Positions 1-6,272 are shown, numbered from the stretch's first letter. The stretch is DNA of 27,269 nucleotides from JALYUA01 sp038239305 (GCA_038239305.1 JBBSEW010000054.1:1-27269), one strand, 5' to 3'. Program-made: numbers and translations. The notes: generated by a model from the sequence alone, not told the origin.

Positions 1-570
1 GCCGAGGTCGATGATCTTGGCAAAGATCCGGCCCGACTTGTTCTCGCGCAGCATGATGTTGTCGGGAGCGAGATCCCGGTGAACGATTCCCTGCGCGTGG
101 ATTTCCTCGAGGCCCGCGAGCACCTGCTGCGCGACGTCGATTGCCCGCGCCGCCGGGAGGGCGCCGTACCGGCGAAGCCACTCCTCGAGTGTGACCCCGT
201 CGATGTACTCCCAGACCATGTAGTAGGAGCCGTCCGGCAGGCGCGAGAAATCGTAGAGGGCGGCAACGTTCGGATGCCGGATGAGCGTCGCGATGCGCGC
301 TTCTTCCTGGAATCGGCGCGGCTCCGGACCCGCCCCGAGCGGGTCGGGCTTGGTCACCTTGATGATACGGATCTCGTCGAGATGGATGTGGCGCGCCTTG
401 TAGACCTCGCCCATTCCACCTTCGCCCGTCTTCTCGAGAATCTCGTACTTGCCGTCGAGGATCTGGCCGGGCGTCAGGAGCGAAGCCGGGGCGCCGCACG
501 ACGGGCAGAAACGCGCCTCAACCGGCACGGCCGTGCCGCACCGCGCGCAGACCGCTCCGATATCCGCCAT
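1..570 (-). CDS. Serine/threonine protein kinase with N-terminal zinc ribbon (partial, C-terminal part beyond window)
   Basis: This is the first 190 residues of a Hanks-type kinase, open to the window edge. Residues 8-25 form a small zinc ribbon (Cys8, Cys11, Cys22, Cys25), a usual N-terminal module of soluble bacterial kinases. The kinase domain starts near residue 42. It shows the glycine-rich loop GEGGMGEVY (49-57), the ATP lysine Lys71 (IIKV), Glu90, the catalytic loop HRDLAPDN (164-171) and the metal-binding DLG (188-190) where the window ends. Alanine replaces the usual lysine in HRDLKPxN, and DLG replaces DFG; both variants are known in bacterial kinases. The ATG at 568-570 starts exactly before the ribbon, has no Shine-Dalgarno sequence, and lies 8 nt after a TAAAAT box, so translation may be leaderless. 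It would phosphorylate Ser/Thr in proteins; the substrate is unknown. Confidence 0.93.
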   Translation of the reverse strand, partial: MADIGAVCARCGTAVPVEARFCPSCGAPASLLTPGQILDGKYEILEKTGEGGMGEVYKARHIHLDEIRIIKVTKPDPLGAGPEPRRFQEEARIATLIRHPNVAALYDFSRLPDGSYYMVWEYIDGVTLEEWLRRYGALPAARAIDVAQQVLAGLEEIHAQGIVHRDLAPDNIMLRENKSGRIFAKIIDLG

Positions 571-925
571 CGGTAATCATTTTATCGTCGCTATCGGCGC
601 CGGGCCTGTTTCTCCTGCGACGGCGCATTCCGGCGCGCCAGAAGAAGGCCGCATCGATCCGGGTCAGGACGCGCGGGGGCCGATCGGCAGGGCCGATTGT
701 TCCCCTCGCCTCGCTTCCGGAATGCCAGGAAAAGCTCTGCCAGGTGGGAGAAAGAATGAGAGGGCGGGAGGCCGTTCGCCGGTGAAGGCTCCCCATTCCG
801 ATTCTCCGCTCACCGGATTACCCGAATGGATCACCCGATCACCTGATTTGCCGATTCTCGCTCGATGGTTTCGATTTATCGCGATCGCGGCATCCGCCCG
901 GCGGCCCCCATGTCACTATCGCCCC
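571..925. other. Intergenic region between divergent kinase and Ham1-like genes
   Basis: No convincing gene is seen in these 355 bp; the open frames that cross it have no motif or ribosome site. It holds the kinase -10 box, a short hairpin (ATCGGC 683-688, loop AGG, GCCGAT 692-697), two TGCCAGG words near 723-745, and a short stretch of the ATCACCCG periodic repeat at about 830-848. The same repeat is found before liuC and before the HMG-CoA lyase gene. Confidence 0.6.
579..584 (-). promoter_or_regulatory. -10-like TAAAAT box before the kinase start
   Basis: On the minus strand TAAAAT matches the -10 consensus at 5 of 6 positions and ends 8 nt before the kinase ATG. No convincing -35 is visible 17 nt upstream. 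Transcription would begin at or within a couple of bases of the ATG. Confidence 0.35.
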
Positions 926-1486
926 ATGATCGCCTTCGTCACTTCCCGGGCGGAAAAGGCAGACGAGGCCCGCCGGTTCGGGTTCCTCGTCGAGCGCATC
1001 GACCTCGATCTTCCGGAGCCTCAGGCGCTCGATCCCGAAGACGTGGTCACCGTGAAGGCTCGCGCCGCATTCGAGGCCCTGGCCCGGCCCGTTCTCGTCG
1101 AGGACTCCGGCCTCGCCGTAGGCGCCTGGATGGGATTTCCCGGTGCCCTCGTGAAGTGGCTCGAGAAGAGCGCCGGGGTTCCGGCGCTGCCGCGGATGCT
1201 CGAAGCGTTTGAGGATCGGAGCGCCACGGCAGTCTGCGTCATTGCCTACTGCGACGGGCCCTCGATCGTCCGGGCGCGGGGCGAGTGCGCCGGGAGGATC
1301 GCGGCGCGGCCGCGCGGAGGCTCCGGATTTGGATGGGATTCGATCTTCATCCCGTCGGGCTCGGATCGGACATTCGCGGAGCTGGGATCGCGGGCGAAGG
1401 ACGCGGTGTCGCACCGCCGCCGGGCCTGGGAGTCTCTCGCCGACCGGGTTCCGGGGCTCCGGGTTGCGCCGGCTGGCCTTATTTAA
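926..1486 (+). CDS. Ham1/RdgB-family non-canonical purine NTP pyrophosphatase
   Basis: The predicted 186-residue protein would hydrolyse ITP, dITP and XTP to the monophosphate, clearing deaminated purines from the nucleotide pool. The family pattern is clear. The N terminus is FVTSRAEKADEA (Ser and Lys contact the phosphates). VEDSGLAV with Asp60 is the metal/catalytic segment, followed by GFPGALVKW. Further on come RIAARPRGGSGFGWDSIF and the C-terminal SHRRRAW signature. Length matches the family (about 185-200). The long upstream open frame is an artefact of GC content; the ATG at 926 opens directly onto the first conserved strand. It stands alone, divergent from the kinase. RdgB-like enzymes usually have TGN near the N terminus where TSR stands here, so it is nearer the archaeal/eukaryotic ITPase style. 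Confidence 0.9.
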   Translation: MIAFVTSRAEKADEARRFGFLVERIDLDLPEPQALDPEDVVTVKARAAFEALARPVLVEDSGLAVGAWMGFPGALVKWLEKSAGVPALPRMLEAFEDRSATAVCVIAYCDGPSIVRARGECAGRIAARPRGGSGFGWDSIFIPSGSDRTFAELGSRAKDAVSHRRRAWESLADRVPGLRVAPAGLI

Positions 1487-1507
1487 TCTTGTATGGATGA
1501 GCCGTAC

Positions 1508-1552
1508 CTAATTAAAATAAGTAAATTCAGAACATTTATCTTATTTAATTAG
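1508..1552. repeat. AT-rich long inverted repeat (hairpin)
   Basis: CTAATTAAAATAAG (1508-1521) pairs with CTTATTTAATTAG (1540-1552) with one bulged A, and TAAAT/ATTTA inside the loop can extend the stem. The block 1481-1556 is far more AT-rich than anything else in the window. No T-run follows, so a standard terminator is unlikely. A TTGTAT (1489-1494) and TAAAAT (1513-1518) pair with 18-bp spacing could be a promoter for the MOSC gene, with the palindrome as operator. This role is inferred. Confidence 0.6.
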
Positions 1553-1568
1553 TCAAGTTGTGGGTCAT

Positions 1569-1588
1569 CGCCTTCCCCGCGGAAGGCG
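1569..1588. other. GC-rich perfect 8-bp hairpin upstream of the MOSC gene
   Basis: CGCCTTCC (1569-1576) and GGAAGGCG (1581-1588) are perfect complements around a CCGC loop. It lies 16 bp after the AT-rich hairpin and 43 bp before the GTG start at 1632, in what would be the leader of the MOSC gene. No T-run follows. Confidence 0.45.
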
Positions 1589-1631
1589 CTCCGGAGCGCG
1601 TTCCCGAGCGGGTTCCGGTACTGTTTCGGGC

Positions 1632-2357
1632 GTGGAGCTCGCGGAGGTCGTCGGCAGCCTGATCTCGCTGCAGCGATTTCCGATCGAGCCGCTCGCCGGA
1701 GAGTCGCCGAACGTCGCTCCGGTGCGCGGCCCCGGCCTCCTCGGGGACCGCCAGTGGGAGCTCAGGGACGCCGCGACGGGCGAGAAGATTCCTCCGGCGG
1801 CCGCGCCGCTCCTGCTGTTTTATGGCGCCCGCTATCTCGACGACCTCGTCGCGGAGAATCTCGAAGCTTGGACCCGCGTGCGGGACCCGGCGGGAGCGGA
1901 GTGGCCCGTCGATGACCCGCGCTGGATCGCGGAGCTCGAGGCCCTCCTCGGACGACCTCTGCTCCGGGCAGGACAGAAGCCGGATCTCTCGGGCTCGCCC
2001 CTGCGGCTGGTCTCGCGACCAACCCTGCGCCTCGCGGAACGGACTTACGGAGCGCCGCTCGAATCCGTTCGCGTGCGCGCCAATCTCGTTGTCGATCTGC
2101 CCGAGGGCAAGGCCTTCGACGAGGACCGCTGGATCGGAAAAGAGCTCCGCATCGGCGACGCTCACCTCGCCATCACGGGCGCCGCCTCAGATTGCTTCGT
2201 CGTCAACTTCCGGCCCGAGATCGGCCGGGGGGACCTGGACATGCTGAGCGCCTTCCTCAAAATCCGGGGCGGACAGCTCGGTGTCGAAGCGCGTGTCCTC
2301 GGGGGGTTCCGGGTGCGAGTCGGGGACGCGGTCGTCCTTTTGGATGCCTCGGATTGA
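1632..2357 (+). CDS. MOSC-domain protein (YcbX/mARC-like)
   Basis: The 241-residue protein has the two-part layout of MOSC proteins. An N-terminal MOSC_N beta-barrel begins LISLQRFPIEPLAGES (10-25) and includes GPGLLGDRQWEL. A C-terminal MOSC domain carries the conserved cysteine at about residue 188 (SDCFVVNFRP) and ends with the barrel pattern GGFRVRVGDAVVLL. Members act as molybdenum-cofactor or sulfur carriers; mARC and YcbX reduce N-hydroxylated compounds. Here Asp precedes the Cys where Arg is common, and FRP stands where VDP is usual, so the chemistry may differ. GTG at 1632 is chosen because it starts just before the MOSC_N strand; an earlier GTG at 1560 would add a low-complexity arginine-rich stretch. 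The substrate is unknown. Confidence 0.8.
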   Translation: MELAEVVGSLISLQRFPIEPLAGESPNVAPVRGPGLLGDRQWELRDAATGEKIPPAAAPLLLFYGARYLDDLVAENLEAWTRVRDPAGAEWPVDDPRWIAELEALLGRPLLRAGQKPDLSGSPLRLVSRPTLRLAERTYGAPLESVRVRANLVVDLPEGKAFDEDRWIGKELRIGDAHLAITGAASDCFVVNFRPEIGRGDLDMLSAFLKIRGGQLGVEARVLGGFRVRVGDAVVLLDASD

Positions 2358-2373
2358 TACACTCGAAGAACGT

Positions 2374-2781
2374 ATGGCCGACCGACCGATCCGTGTCCTG
2401 ATCGCGAAACCCGGGCTCGACGGGCACGACCGCGGCGCCAAGGTGATCGCGCGCGCCCTTCGCGACGCCGGCATGGAGGTCATCTATTCGGGCCTCCGTC
2501 AGACGCCCGAGCAGATCGTAGCCGCCGCCATCCAGGAAGACGTGGACGTCGTGGGGCTCTCGATCCTGTCGGGCGCGCACAACGTCCTCTTTCCCGAGAT
2601 CCTCCGCCTTCTGAAAGAGCAGGGTGGAAAAGACATCCTTGTCCTCGCCGGGGGCATCATTCCCGACAAGGACATCGCTCCGCTGAAGGCGCTGGGCGTG
2701 CGCGAGATATTTCTGCCGGGCACACCGACGCAGACCCTCGTCGACTTCATCCGAATCGAGGCGGGGGAGCGGGTCCGGTAG
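2374..2781 (+). CDS. Stand-alone cobalamin-binding subunit of methylmalonyl-CoA-type mutase
   Basis: The 135-residue protein consists only of the B12-binding Rossmann domain found at the C terminus of methylmalonyl-CoA mutase alpha subunits. The base-off/His-on motif is intact: GLDGHDRG at 17-24 supplies the cobalt-ligating His and Asp, followed by SILSG and the AGGIIP segment. Split mutases keep the catalytic TIM barrel in another gene, which is not in this window. It would help isomerise methylmalonyl-CoA to succinyl-CoA or a related acyl-CoA. The ATG at 2374 follows GAAGAA and starts right before the first strand. It lies 16 bp after the MOSC gene and upstream of liuB, in keeping with branched-chain amino-acid catabolism. 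Confidence 0.9.
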   Translation: MADRPIRVLIAKPGLDGHDRGAKVIARALRDAGMEVIYSGLRQTPEQIVAAAIQEDVDVVGLSILSGAHNVLFPEILRLLKEQGGKDILVLAGGIIPDKDIAPLKALGVREIFLPGTPTQTLVDFIRIEAGERVR

Positions 2782-2810
2782 GAAGAACGGTGCGGAGGCC
2801 CGCGATCGCG

Positions 2811-2828
2811 CGCCCCCGCGGCGGGGCG
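2811..2828 (+). terminator. Possible weak terminator hairpin after the B12-binding gene
   Basis: CGCCCC (2811-2816) pairs with GGGGCG (2823-2828) around a 6-nt loop, 30 bp past the stop, followed by TTCCTTCC and a pyrimidine-rich stretch rather than a true T-run. It could attenuate transcription into liuB, but the evidence is thin. Confidence 0.25.
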
Positions 2829-2872
2829 TTCCTTCCGCCCCCTTTCTTCCGGCCGACCGACTTCTGACGGCG

Positions 2873-4477
2873 ATGGAGATCCTCGAGTCTCACCTCGACA
2901 CGGCCTCCGCAGAGTTCGGCCGGAACCGGGACGCGATGCAGCGCCTCGTCGCGGGGTTGAAGAGGGAGCTCGAGATCGCTCGGCAGGGCGGTTCCGGACG
3001 GGCGCGGCATGCCGAGCAGAAGAAAATGTTCGTGCGCGACCGCATCGACGCACTCCTCGATCCGGGCTCGCCGTTTCTCGAAGTGTGCCCCCTGGCCGCC
3101 CACGGGATGTACGGGGGCGAGGCGCCGGCGGCGGGGCTCGTCACCGGGATCGGGCGGGTCTCCGGTCGGGAAGTGATGGTGATCGCCAACGACGCGACGG
3201 TGAAGGGCGGAACGTACTTCCCGATCACGGTGAAGAAGCATCTCCGCGCGCAGGAGATCGCCGAAGAGAACCGGCTTCCCTGCGTGTATCTCGTCGATTC
3301 GGGCGGCGCGTTCCTGCCGCTGCAGGCAGACGTGTTTCCGGACCGCGATCATTTCGGGCGAATCTTCTTCCACCAGGCGCGGATGTCGGCGAAGAGGATC
3401 CCGCAGGTGGCGGTGGTCATGGGCTCGTGCACGGCCGGCGGCGCCTACGTTCCGGCGATGTCGGACGAAGCCGTGATCGTGCGGGGGACGGGCACGATCT
3501 TCCTGGCCGGGCCGCCGCTCGTCAAAGCCGCGACGGGCGAGGAGGTCACGGCGGAAGAGCTCGGGGGCGCGGACGTTCACACGCGGATTTCGGGCGTGGC
3601 GGACCACCTCGCCGAAGACGACCCGCACGCTCTGGAAATCGCCCGGTCGATCGTCGCGAATCTCGGAGGCTCCAAGACTCTTCCCGCCGACCGGACGGAG
3701 CCGGAAGAGCCCGCCCTCGATCCGCGGGAGATCTACGGTGTGATTCCCGAGGACGTCCGCCAGCCGTACGATGTCCGTGAAGTGATCGCGCGGCTCGTGG
3801 ACGGCTCGCGCTTCCTCGAGTTCAAAGCGCGCTACGGCACGACGCTCGTTTGCGGGTTCGCGCGGCTGTCGGGATTTCTCGTGGGCGTCGTCGCCAACAA
3901 CGGGATCCTCTTTTCGGAGTCGGCCCTCAAGGCGACGCATTTCATCGAGATGTGCGCGCGGCGGAAAGTGCCGCTGATCTTTTTTCAGAACATCACGGGT
4001 TTCATGGTCGGTCGCGAGTACGAGCGCGGCGGCATCGCGAAAGACGGCGCGAAGATGGTCCACGCCGTTGCGAACGCCGCCGTTCCGAAGCTCACGGTCG
4101 TCATCGGAGGTTCGTTCGGAGCCGGCAACTACGGCATGTGCGGCCGCGCCTTCGGTCCGCGCTTTCTCTGGATGTGGCCGAATTCTCGGATCTCGGTGAT
4201 GGGAGGCCCCCAGGCGGCCTCCGTGCTGTCCACGGTCAAACAGGATCAGCTCGCCCGCACCGGCAAGCCGGCGATGACGCCTGCCGAGCTCGCCGAATTC
4301 GAGCAGCCGACTCGCGAGAAGTATGAGCTCGAAGGCAACCCGCTCTACTCGACGGCCCGGCTCTGGGACGACGGAGTCCTCGATCCCGCCGAAACGAGGA
4401 CGGCGCTCGTCCTGGCCCTCTCCGCCTGCTACAACGCGCCGATTCCCGAGACGGAATTCGGCGTGTTTCGAATGTAA
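2873..4477 (+). CDS. liuB: Methylcrotonyl-CoA carboxylase carboxyltransferase (beta) subunit
   Basis: The 534-residue protein has the normal length and order of MCC beta subunits. It transfers CO2 from carboxybiotin to 3-methylcrotonyl-CoA, giving 3-methylglutaconyl-CoA in leucine/isovalerate breakdown. The first oxyanion-hole segment GSCTAGGAYVPAM is at 184-196, followed by LAGPPLVKAATGEE (211-224), which is typical of MCC rather than propionyl-CoA carboxylase. The C-terminal domain carries FFQNITGFMVG (370-380) and the second oxyanion hole GGSFGAGNYGMCG (412-424). The ATG at 2873 fits the usual N terminus; no strong ribosome site is seen. Downstream genes encode the hydratase, the biotin subunits and HMG-CoA lyase of the same pathway, but they are separated by long non-coding stretches. 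A geranyl-CoA carboxylase role is the main alternative. Confidence 0.95.
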   Translation: MEILESHLDTASAEFGRNRDAMQRLVAGLKRELEIARQGGSGRARHAEQKKMFVRDRIDALLDPGSPFLEVCPLAAHGMYGGEAPAAGLVTGIGRVSGREVMVIANDATVKGGTYFPITVKKHLRAQEIAEENRLPCVYLVDSGGAFLPLQADVFPDRDHFGRIFFHQARMSAKRIPQVAVVMGSCTAGGAYVPAMSDEAVIVRGTGTIFLAGPPLVKAATGEEVTAEELGGADVHTRISGVADHLAEDDPHALEIARSIVANLGGSKTLPADRTEPEEPALDPREIYGVIPEDVRQPYDVREVIARLVDGSRFLEFKARYGTTLVCGFARLSGFLVGVVANNGILFSESALKATHFIEMCARRKVPLIFFQNITGFMVGREYERGGIAKDGAKMVHAVANAAVPKLTVVIGGSFGAGNYGMCGRAFGPRFLWMWPNSRISVMGGPQAASVLSTVKQDQLARTGKPAMTPAELAEFEQPTREKYELEGNPLYSTARLWDDGVLDPAETRTALVLALSACYNAPIPETEFGVFRM

Positions 4478-4480
4478 ATC

Positions 4481-4792
4481 GTCGCCTGCGCCGCGCTCTT
4501 AAGCCGGGCTCATGAACGCGCGCGTTGCGCGGAGGTACTTGGTTGCGAGAGCTGCTCGGCTCGCCCGGTTGGGCCTCTGCGTCGCCTGCGCCGCGGTTTG
4601 TCCGTCGGACTTCGCACGAGCGGCGTACGCGGAGTATCTATCGGTGCGATAGCTGCTCGGCTCGGCCGGATGCGGCCTCGACCGAGCGGAGTGAGGTTTG
4701 CTCCGGCTCCCGCAACGGGAGGCTCCTCCTTCCCTCCGGTCAGGAGACTCCTCCCGTTGCGAGCGGACTGCGTCAGCGAGGCGGGTCGATGG
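4481..4792 (+). repeat. Dispersed structured element, copy 1 (candidate structured RNA/3' element)
   Basis: It begins 3 bp after the liuB stop. Two units of about 100 bp each start with GTCGCCTGCGCCGCG (4481 and 4581) and share GCGGAG (4529, 4629) and the word AGCTGCTCGGCTCG. Hairpins seen: CTATCG/CGATAG with loop GTG (4638-4652); GCCC/GGGC (4563-4574); GGCCG/CGGCC with loop GATG (4664-4677); and a long hairpin. In the last, GCTC (4706-4709), a CC bulge and an 11-bp arm (4712-4722) pair with 4750-4760 and GAGC (4761-4764). The same architecture with different stem bases is present at 26484-26666. The ORFs that cross it look accidental. It may act as a 3'-UTR/terminator structure, a small RNA or a REP-like element. 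Confidence 0.7.
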
Positions 4793-4920
4793 GAAGCCGC
4801 TGCCTTGGCGTGCGAAGCCCGTCGAAAGCACGCTCTGTGTTCAGCAGGCCGATCGTTCGATGCGCCCGGACACCCGACGACGTTCTCCTCGATCCTCCGA
4901 TCATCCGATTCCCCTGATTG

Positions 4921-4948
4921 ATCACCCGATCACCCGATCACCCGATTC
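4921..4948. repeat. 8-bp periodic repeat (ATCACCCG), liuC upstream
   Basis: Three to four direct copies of ATCACCCG run into a GATTC end. Bases 4925-4948 are identical to 8358-8381 before the HMG-CoA lyase gene, and a shorter relative is at 830-848 before the Ham1-like gene. No spacers of CRISPR length separate the units. Confidence 0.7.
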
Positions 4949-4966
4949 CTCCTCGATCGTTCGATT

Positions 4967-5003
4967 GATCGCGAGATCATGAGATCGCGAGATCGCGAGA
5001 TTC
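4967..5003. repeat. Left arm of the inverted repeat flanking liuC
   Basis: These 37 bp, built from GATCGCGA-type words, are the reverse complement of 5844-5880 with one mismatch. Weaker similarity continues outward for about 15 bp. The arm ends 32 bp before the liuC ATG, just upstream of its putative -10 box. Confidence 0.8.
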
Positions 5004-5023
5004 AGGACTTGACCACCCTCCGA

Positions 5024-5029
5024 TAGGAT
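5024..5029 (+). promoter_or_regulatory. -10-like TAGGAT box just before liuC
   Basis: TAGGAT ends 6 nt before the ATG at 5036. It could be a -10 box of a leaderless transcript; the AGGA inside it could instead be a weak Shine-Dalgarno sequence. Confidence 0.3.
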
Positions 5030-5035
5030 TCGCCC

Positions 5036-5830
5036 ATGCCAGAACTGACACGCCTTCGAAGGGTCCAGCATGGCCCCGTCTCTCGCGTGATCCTGTCCCG
5101 CCCGGCGGTCCGGAATGCGTTCGATGACGTCCTCATCGAGGAGCTCACCCGCGTCTTCTCGGAGATCGGCGACGAAGACTCGACGCGCGTTGTCGTCCTG
5201 TCCGGCGAAGGGCCGAGCTTCTGCGCGGGTGCGGACATTTCCTGGATGCGGAAAGCGGGCAGCTACGGGCGCGAAGAGAATGAGCAGGACGCGCTCTGCA
5301 TGGCGAAGATGCTGCGGACGATCGACACCTGCCCCGTGCCCGTCATCGCCATCGTGCATGGCGCAGCGATCGGAGGAGGAGTGGGGCTCGTCGCGGCAGC
5401 CGACATTGCGATCGCGGCCGAAGGCACGGTTTTCTCCCTCGCCGAGGTCAAGCTCGGAATCCTGCCGTCCGTGATTTCGCCTTACGTCCTGCGGGCGATC
5501 GGTCCGCGGTTTGCGCGAGACCTGTTTCTCACCGGGGACCGCTTCGACGCCCGGGAGGCGTTCCGCATCGGCCTCGTTCATGCCGTCGTTCCCGCCGACG
5601 GGCTCGAGGGCGCCGCCCGGGCGCGGATCGATTCGCTCCTGACCTCGGGGCCCGAAGCGATTCGCGTGGCCAAGCGGCTCATCGAGCAGGTCGCGGGTCA
5701 GAATCCCGACGAAGCGATGCCTCTCACGGTTCGCACGATCGCGGAACGTCGCGCCTCGGAGGAGGCCCGGGAGGGATTGTCGGCGTTTCTCGAGAAGAGA
5801 AAGGCCGCCTGGGTGGCTAAAGTCGAATAG
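5036..5830 (+). CDS. liuC: Enoyl-CoA hydratase/isomerase family, likely methylglutaconyl-CoA hydratase
   Basis: The 264-residue crotonase-fold enzyme probably hydrates 3-methylglutaconyl-CoA to HMG-CoA, the step between the carboxylase and HMG-CoA lyase encoded on either side. The oxyanion hole is formed by CAGADISWM (63-71) and GAAIGGGVGL (109-118). Glu137 in SLAEVKLGI is the single catalytic glutamate. The position of the second glutamate of classical enoyl-CoA hydratase is glycine (GGGVGL), a feature of LiuC-type enzymes, and the following LPSVISPYV is also typical of them. The ATG at 5036 gives the standard N terminus. The gene is enclosed by a 36/37-bp inverted repeat (4967-5003 and 5844-5880), which sets it apart from its neighbours. 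Other short-chain hydratase activities cannot be excluded. Confidence 0.9.
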   Translation: MPELTRLRRVQHGPVSRVILSRPAVRNAFDDVLIEELTRVFSEIGDEDSTRVVVLSGEGPSFCAGADISWMRKAGSYGREENEQDALCMAKMLRTIDTCPVPVIAIVHGAAIGGGVGLVAAADIAIAAEGTVFSLAEVKLGILPSVISPYVLRAIGPRFARDLFLTGDRFDAREAFRIGLVHAVVPADGLEGAARARIDSLLTSGPEAIRVAKRLIEQVAGQNPDEAMPLTVRTIAERRASEEAREGLSAFLEKRKAAWVAKVE

Positions 5831-5843
5831 CTCCGTCCAGTTC

Positions 5844-5880
5844 GAATCTCGCGATCTCGCGATCTCAAGATCTCGCGATC
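5844..5880. repeat. Right arm of the inverted repeat flanking liuC
   Basis: Reverse complement of 4967-5003 at 36 of 37 positions. It lies 13 bp after the liuC stop, between liuC and the convergent zinc-ribbon gene. Confidence 0.8.
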
Positions 5881-5922
5881 CATCGAATTATCGAACTATC
5901 TCGGATCGGGGAGATTCCGGCC

Positions 5923-5938
5923 GCCCTCCACCGAGGGC
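5923..5938 (-). terminator. Small hairpin after the zinc-ribbon gene
   Basis: GCCCTC (5923-5928) and GAGGGC (5933-5938) pair around CACC, about 10 bp past the stop of the minus-strand gene. There is no T-run on either strand, so termination is only a possibility. Confidence 0.25.
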
Positions 5939-5948
5939 CGCCCCTCAC

Positions 5949-6185
5949 TCAGGATTGCGGGGTGCTCTCTCCGGCGGGCGGGGGACTCGTCGTGGAAGAG
6001 TCGGGTGCAGGCGGTGCCGGCGTGGGAATCCGGCGCGATGCTTCGTCTTCCATTTCGTTCTTGCAGAAGTAGCACTTGACCTTCACGCCGGGCGCCGTTT
6101 CCGGCCTCCATGCGAAGAAGGTTTTGCCGCATTTCGTGCAGACGAACCGACGCTGCTCTCCGGTCATCCCGCCTTCGACGGACAC
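5949..6185 (-). CDS. Small zinc-ribbon protein of unknown function
   Basis: The 78-residue protein has a single two-knuckle zinc ribbon, FVCTKCGKTFFAW followed by VKCYFCKNE, with four cysteines in CxxC pairs. A low-complexity tail rich in Pro, Ser and Thr follows. The GTG at 6183-6185 is chosen because GAGGAG lies 6 nt upstream, the clearest Shine-Dalgarno sequence in this part of the window; an ATG at 6165-6167 is the alternative and would keep the whole ribbon. It is the only minus-strand gene inside the leucine-degradation cluster, convergent with liuC and divergent from the biotin carboxylase gene. Such ribbons bind zinc and often mediate nucleic-acid or protein contacts. Nothing here points to a specific role. 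Confidence 0.75.
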   Translation of the reverse strand: MSVEGGMTGEQRRFVCTKCGKTFFAWRPETAPGVKVKCYFCKNEMEDEASRRIPTPAPPAPDSSTTSPPPAGESTPQS

Positions 6186-6257
6186 TCGGATCTCCTCTCG
6201 GCTTCTCGTCCCGGAGTTCTCTTCTCGCCGCGGGCGAAAGGATAGCACCCGCGCCGT

Positions 6258-6263
6258 TAGAAT
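6258..6263 (+). promoter_or_regulatory. -10-like TAGAAT box before the biotin carboxylase gene
   Basis: TAGAAT (5 of 6 to TATAAT) ends 9 nt before the ATG at 6273. The short interval is pyrimidine-rich, with no Shine-Dalgarno sequence, which suggests a leaderless or nearly leaderless transcript. No -35 is recognisable. Confidence 0.4.
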
Positions 6264-6272
6264 CCTCCCGCC

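Larger units (their letters stand above)
4793..5023. other. Non-coding remainder of the liuB-liuC gap
   Basis: No gene is seen. The first part contains GCGTGC and GCACGC words that could pair around positions 4808-4834. The second part is made of short periodic words built on CCGATCA and GCGAGATC, described in separate entries. The gap between liuB and liuC is 558 bp in total, unusual for genes of one pathway. Confidence 0.5.

Noticed and set aside
2747..4063. 438-codon minus-strand frame opposite liuB
   Set aside because: Arg/His-rich composition without motifs, exactly antiparallel to a clear carboxyltransferase.
4700..4770. Integron attC site or classic Rho-independent terminator
   Set aside because: No integrase or attC core sites seen; the long hairpin lacks a following T-run, so neither label is supported.
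4525..4982. Several 90-130-codon frames inside the liuB-liuC gap
   Set aside because: They cross hairpins and simple repeats, have overlapping competitors on both strands and no motif.
4921..5003. CRISPR array
   Set aside because: Units are 8 bp and contiguous, with no spacers and no cas genes.
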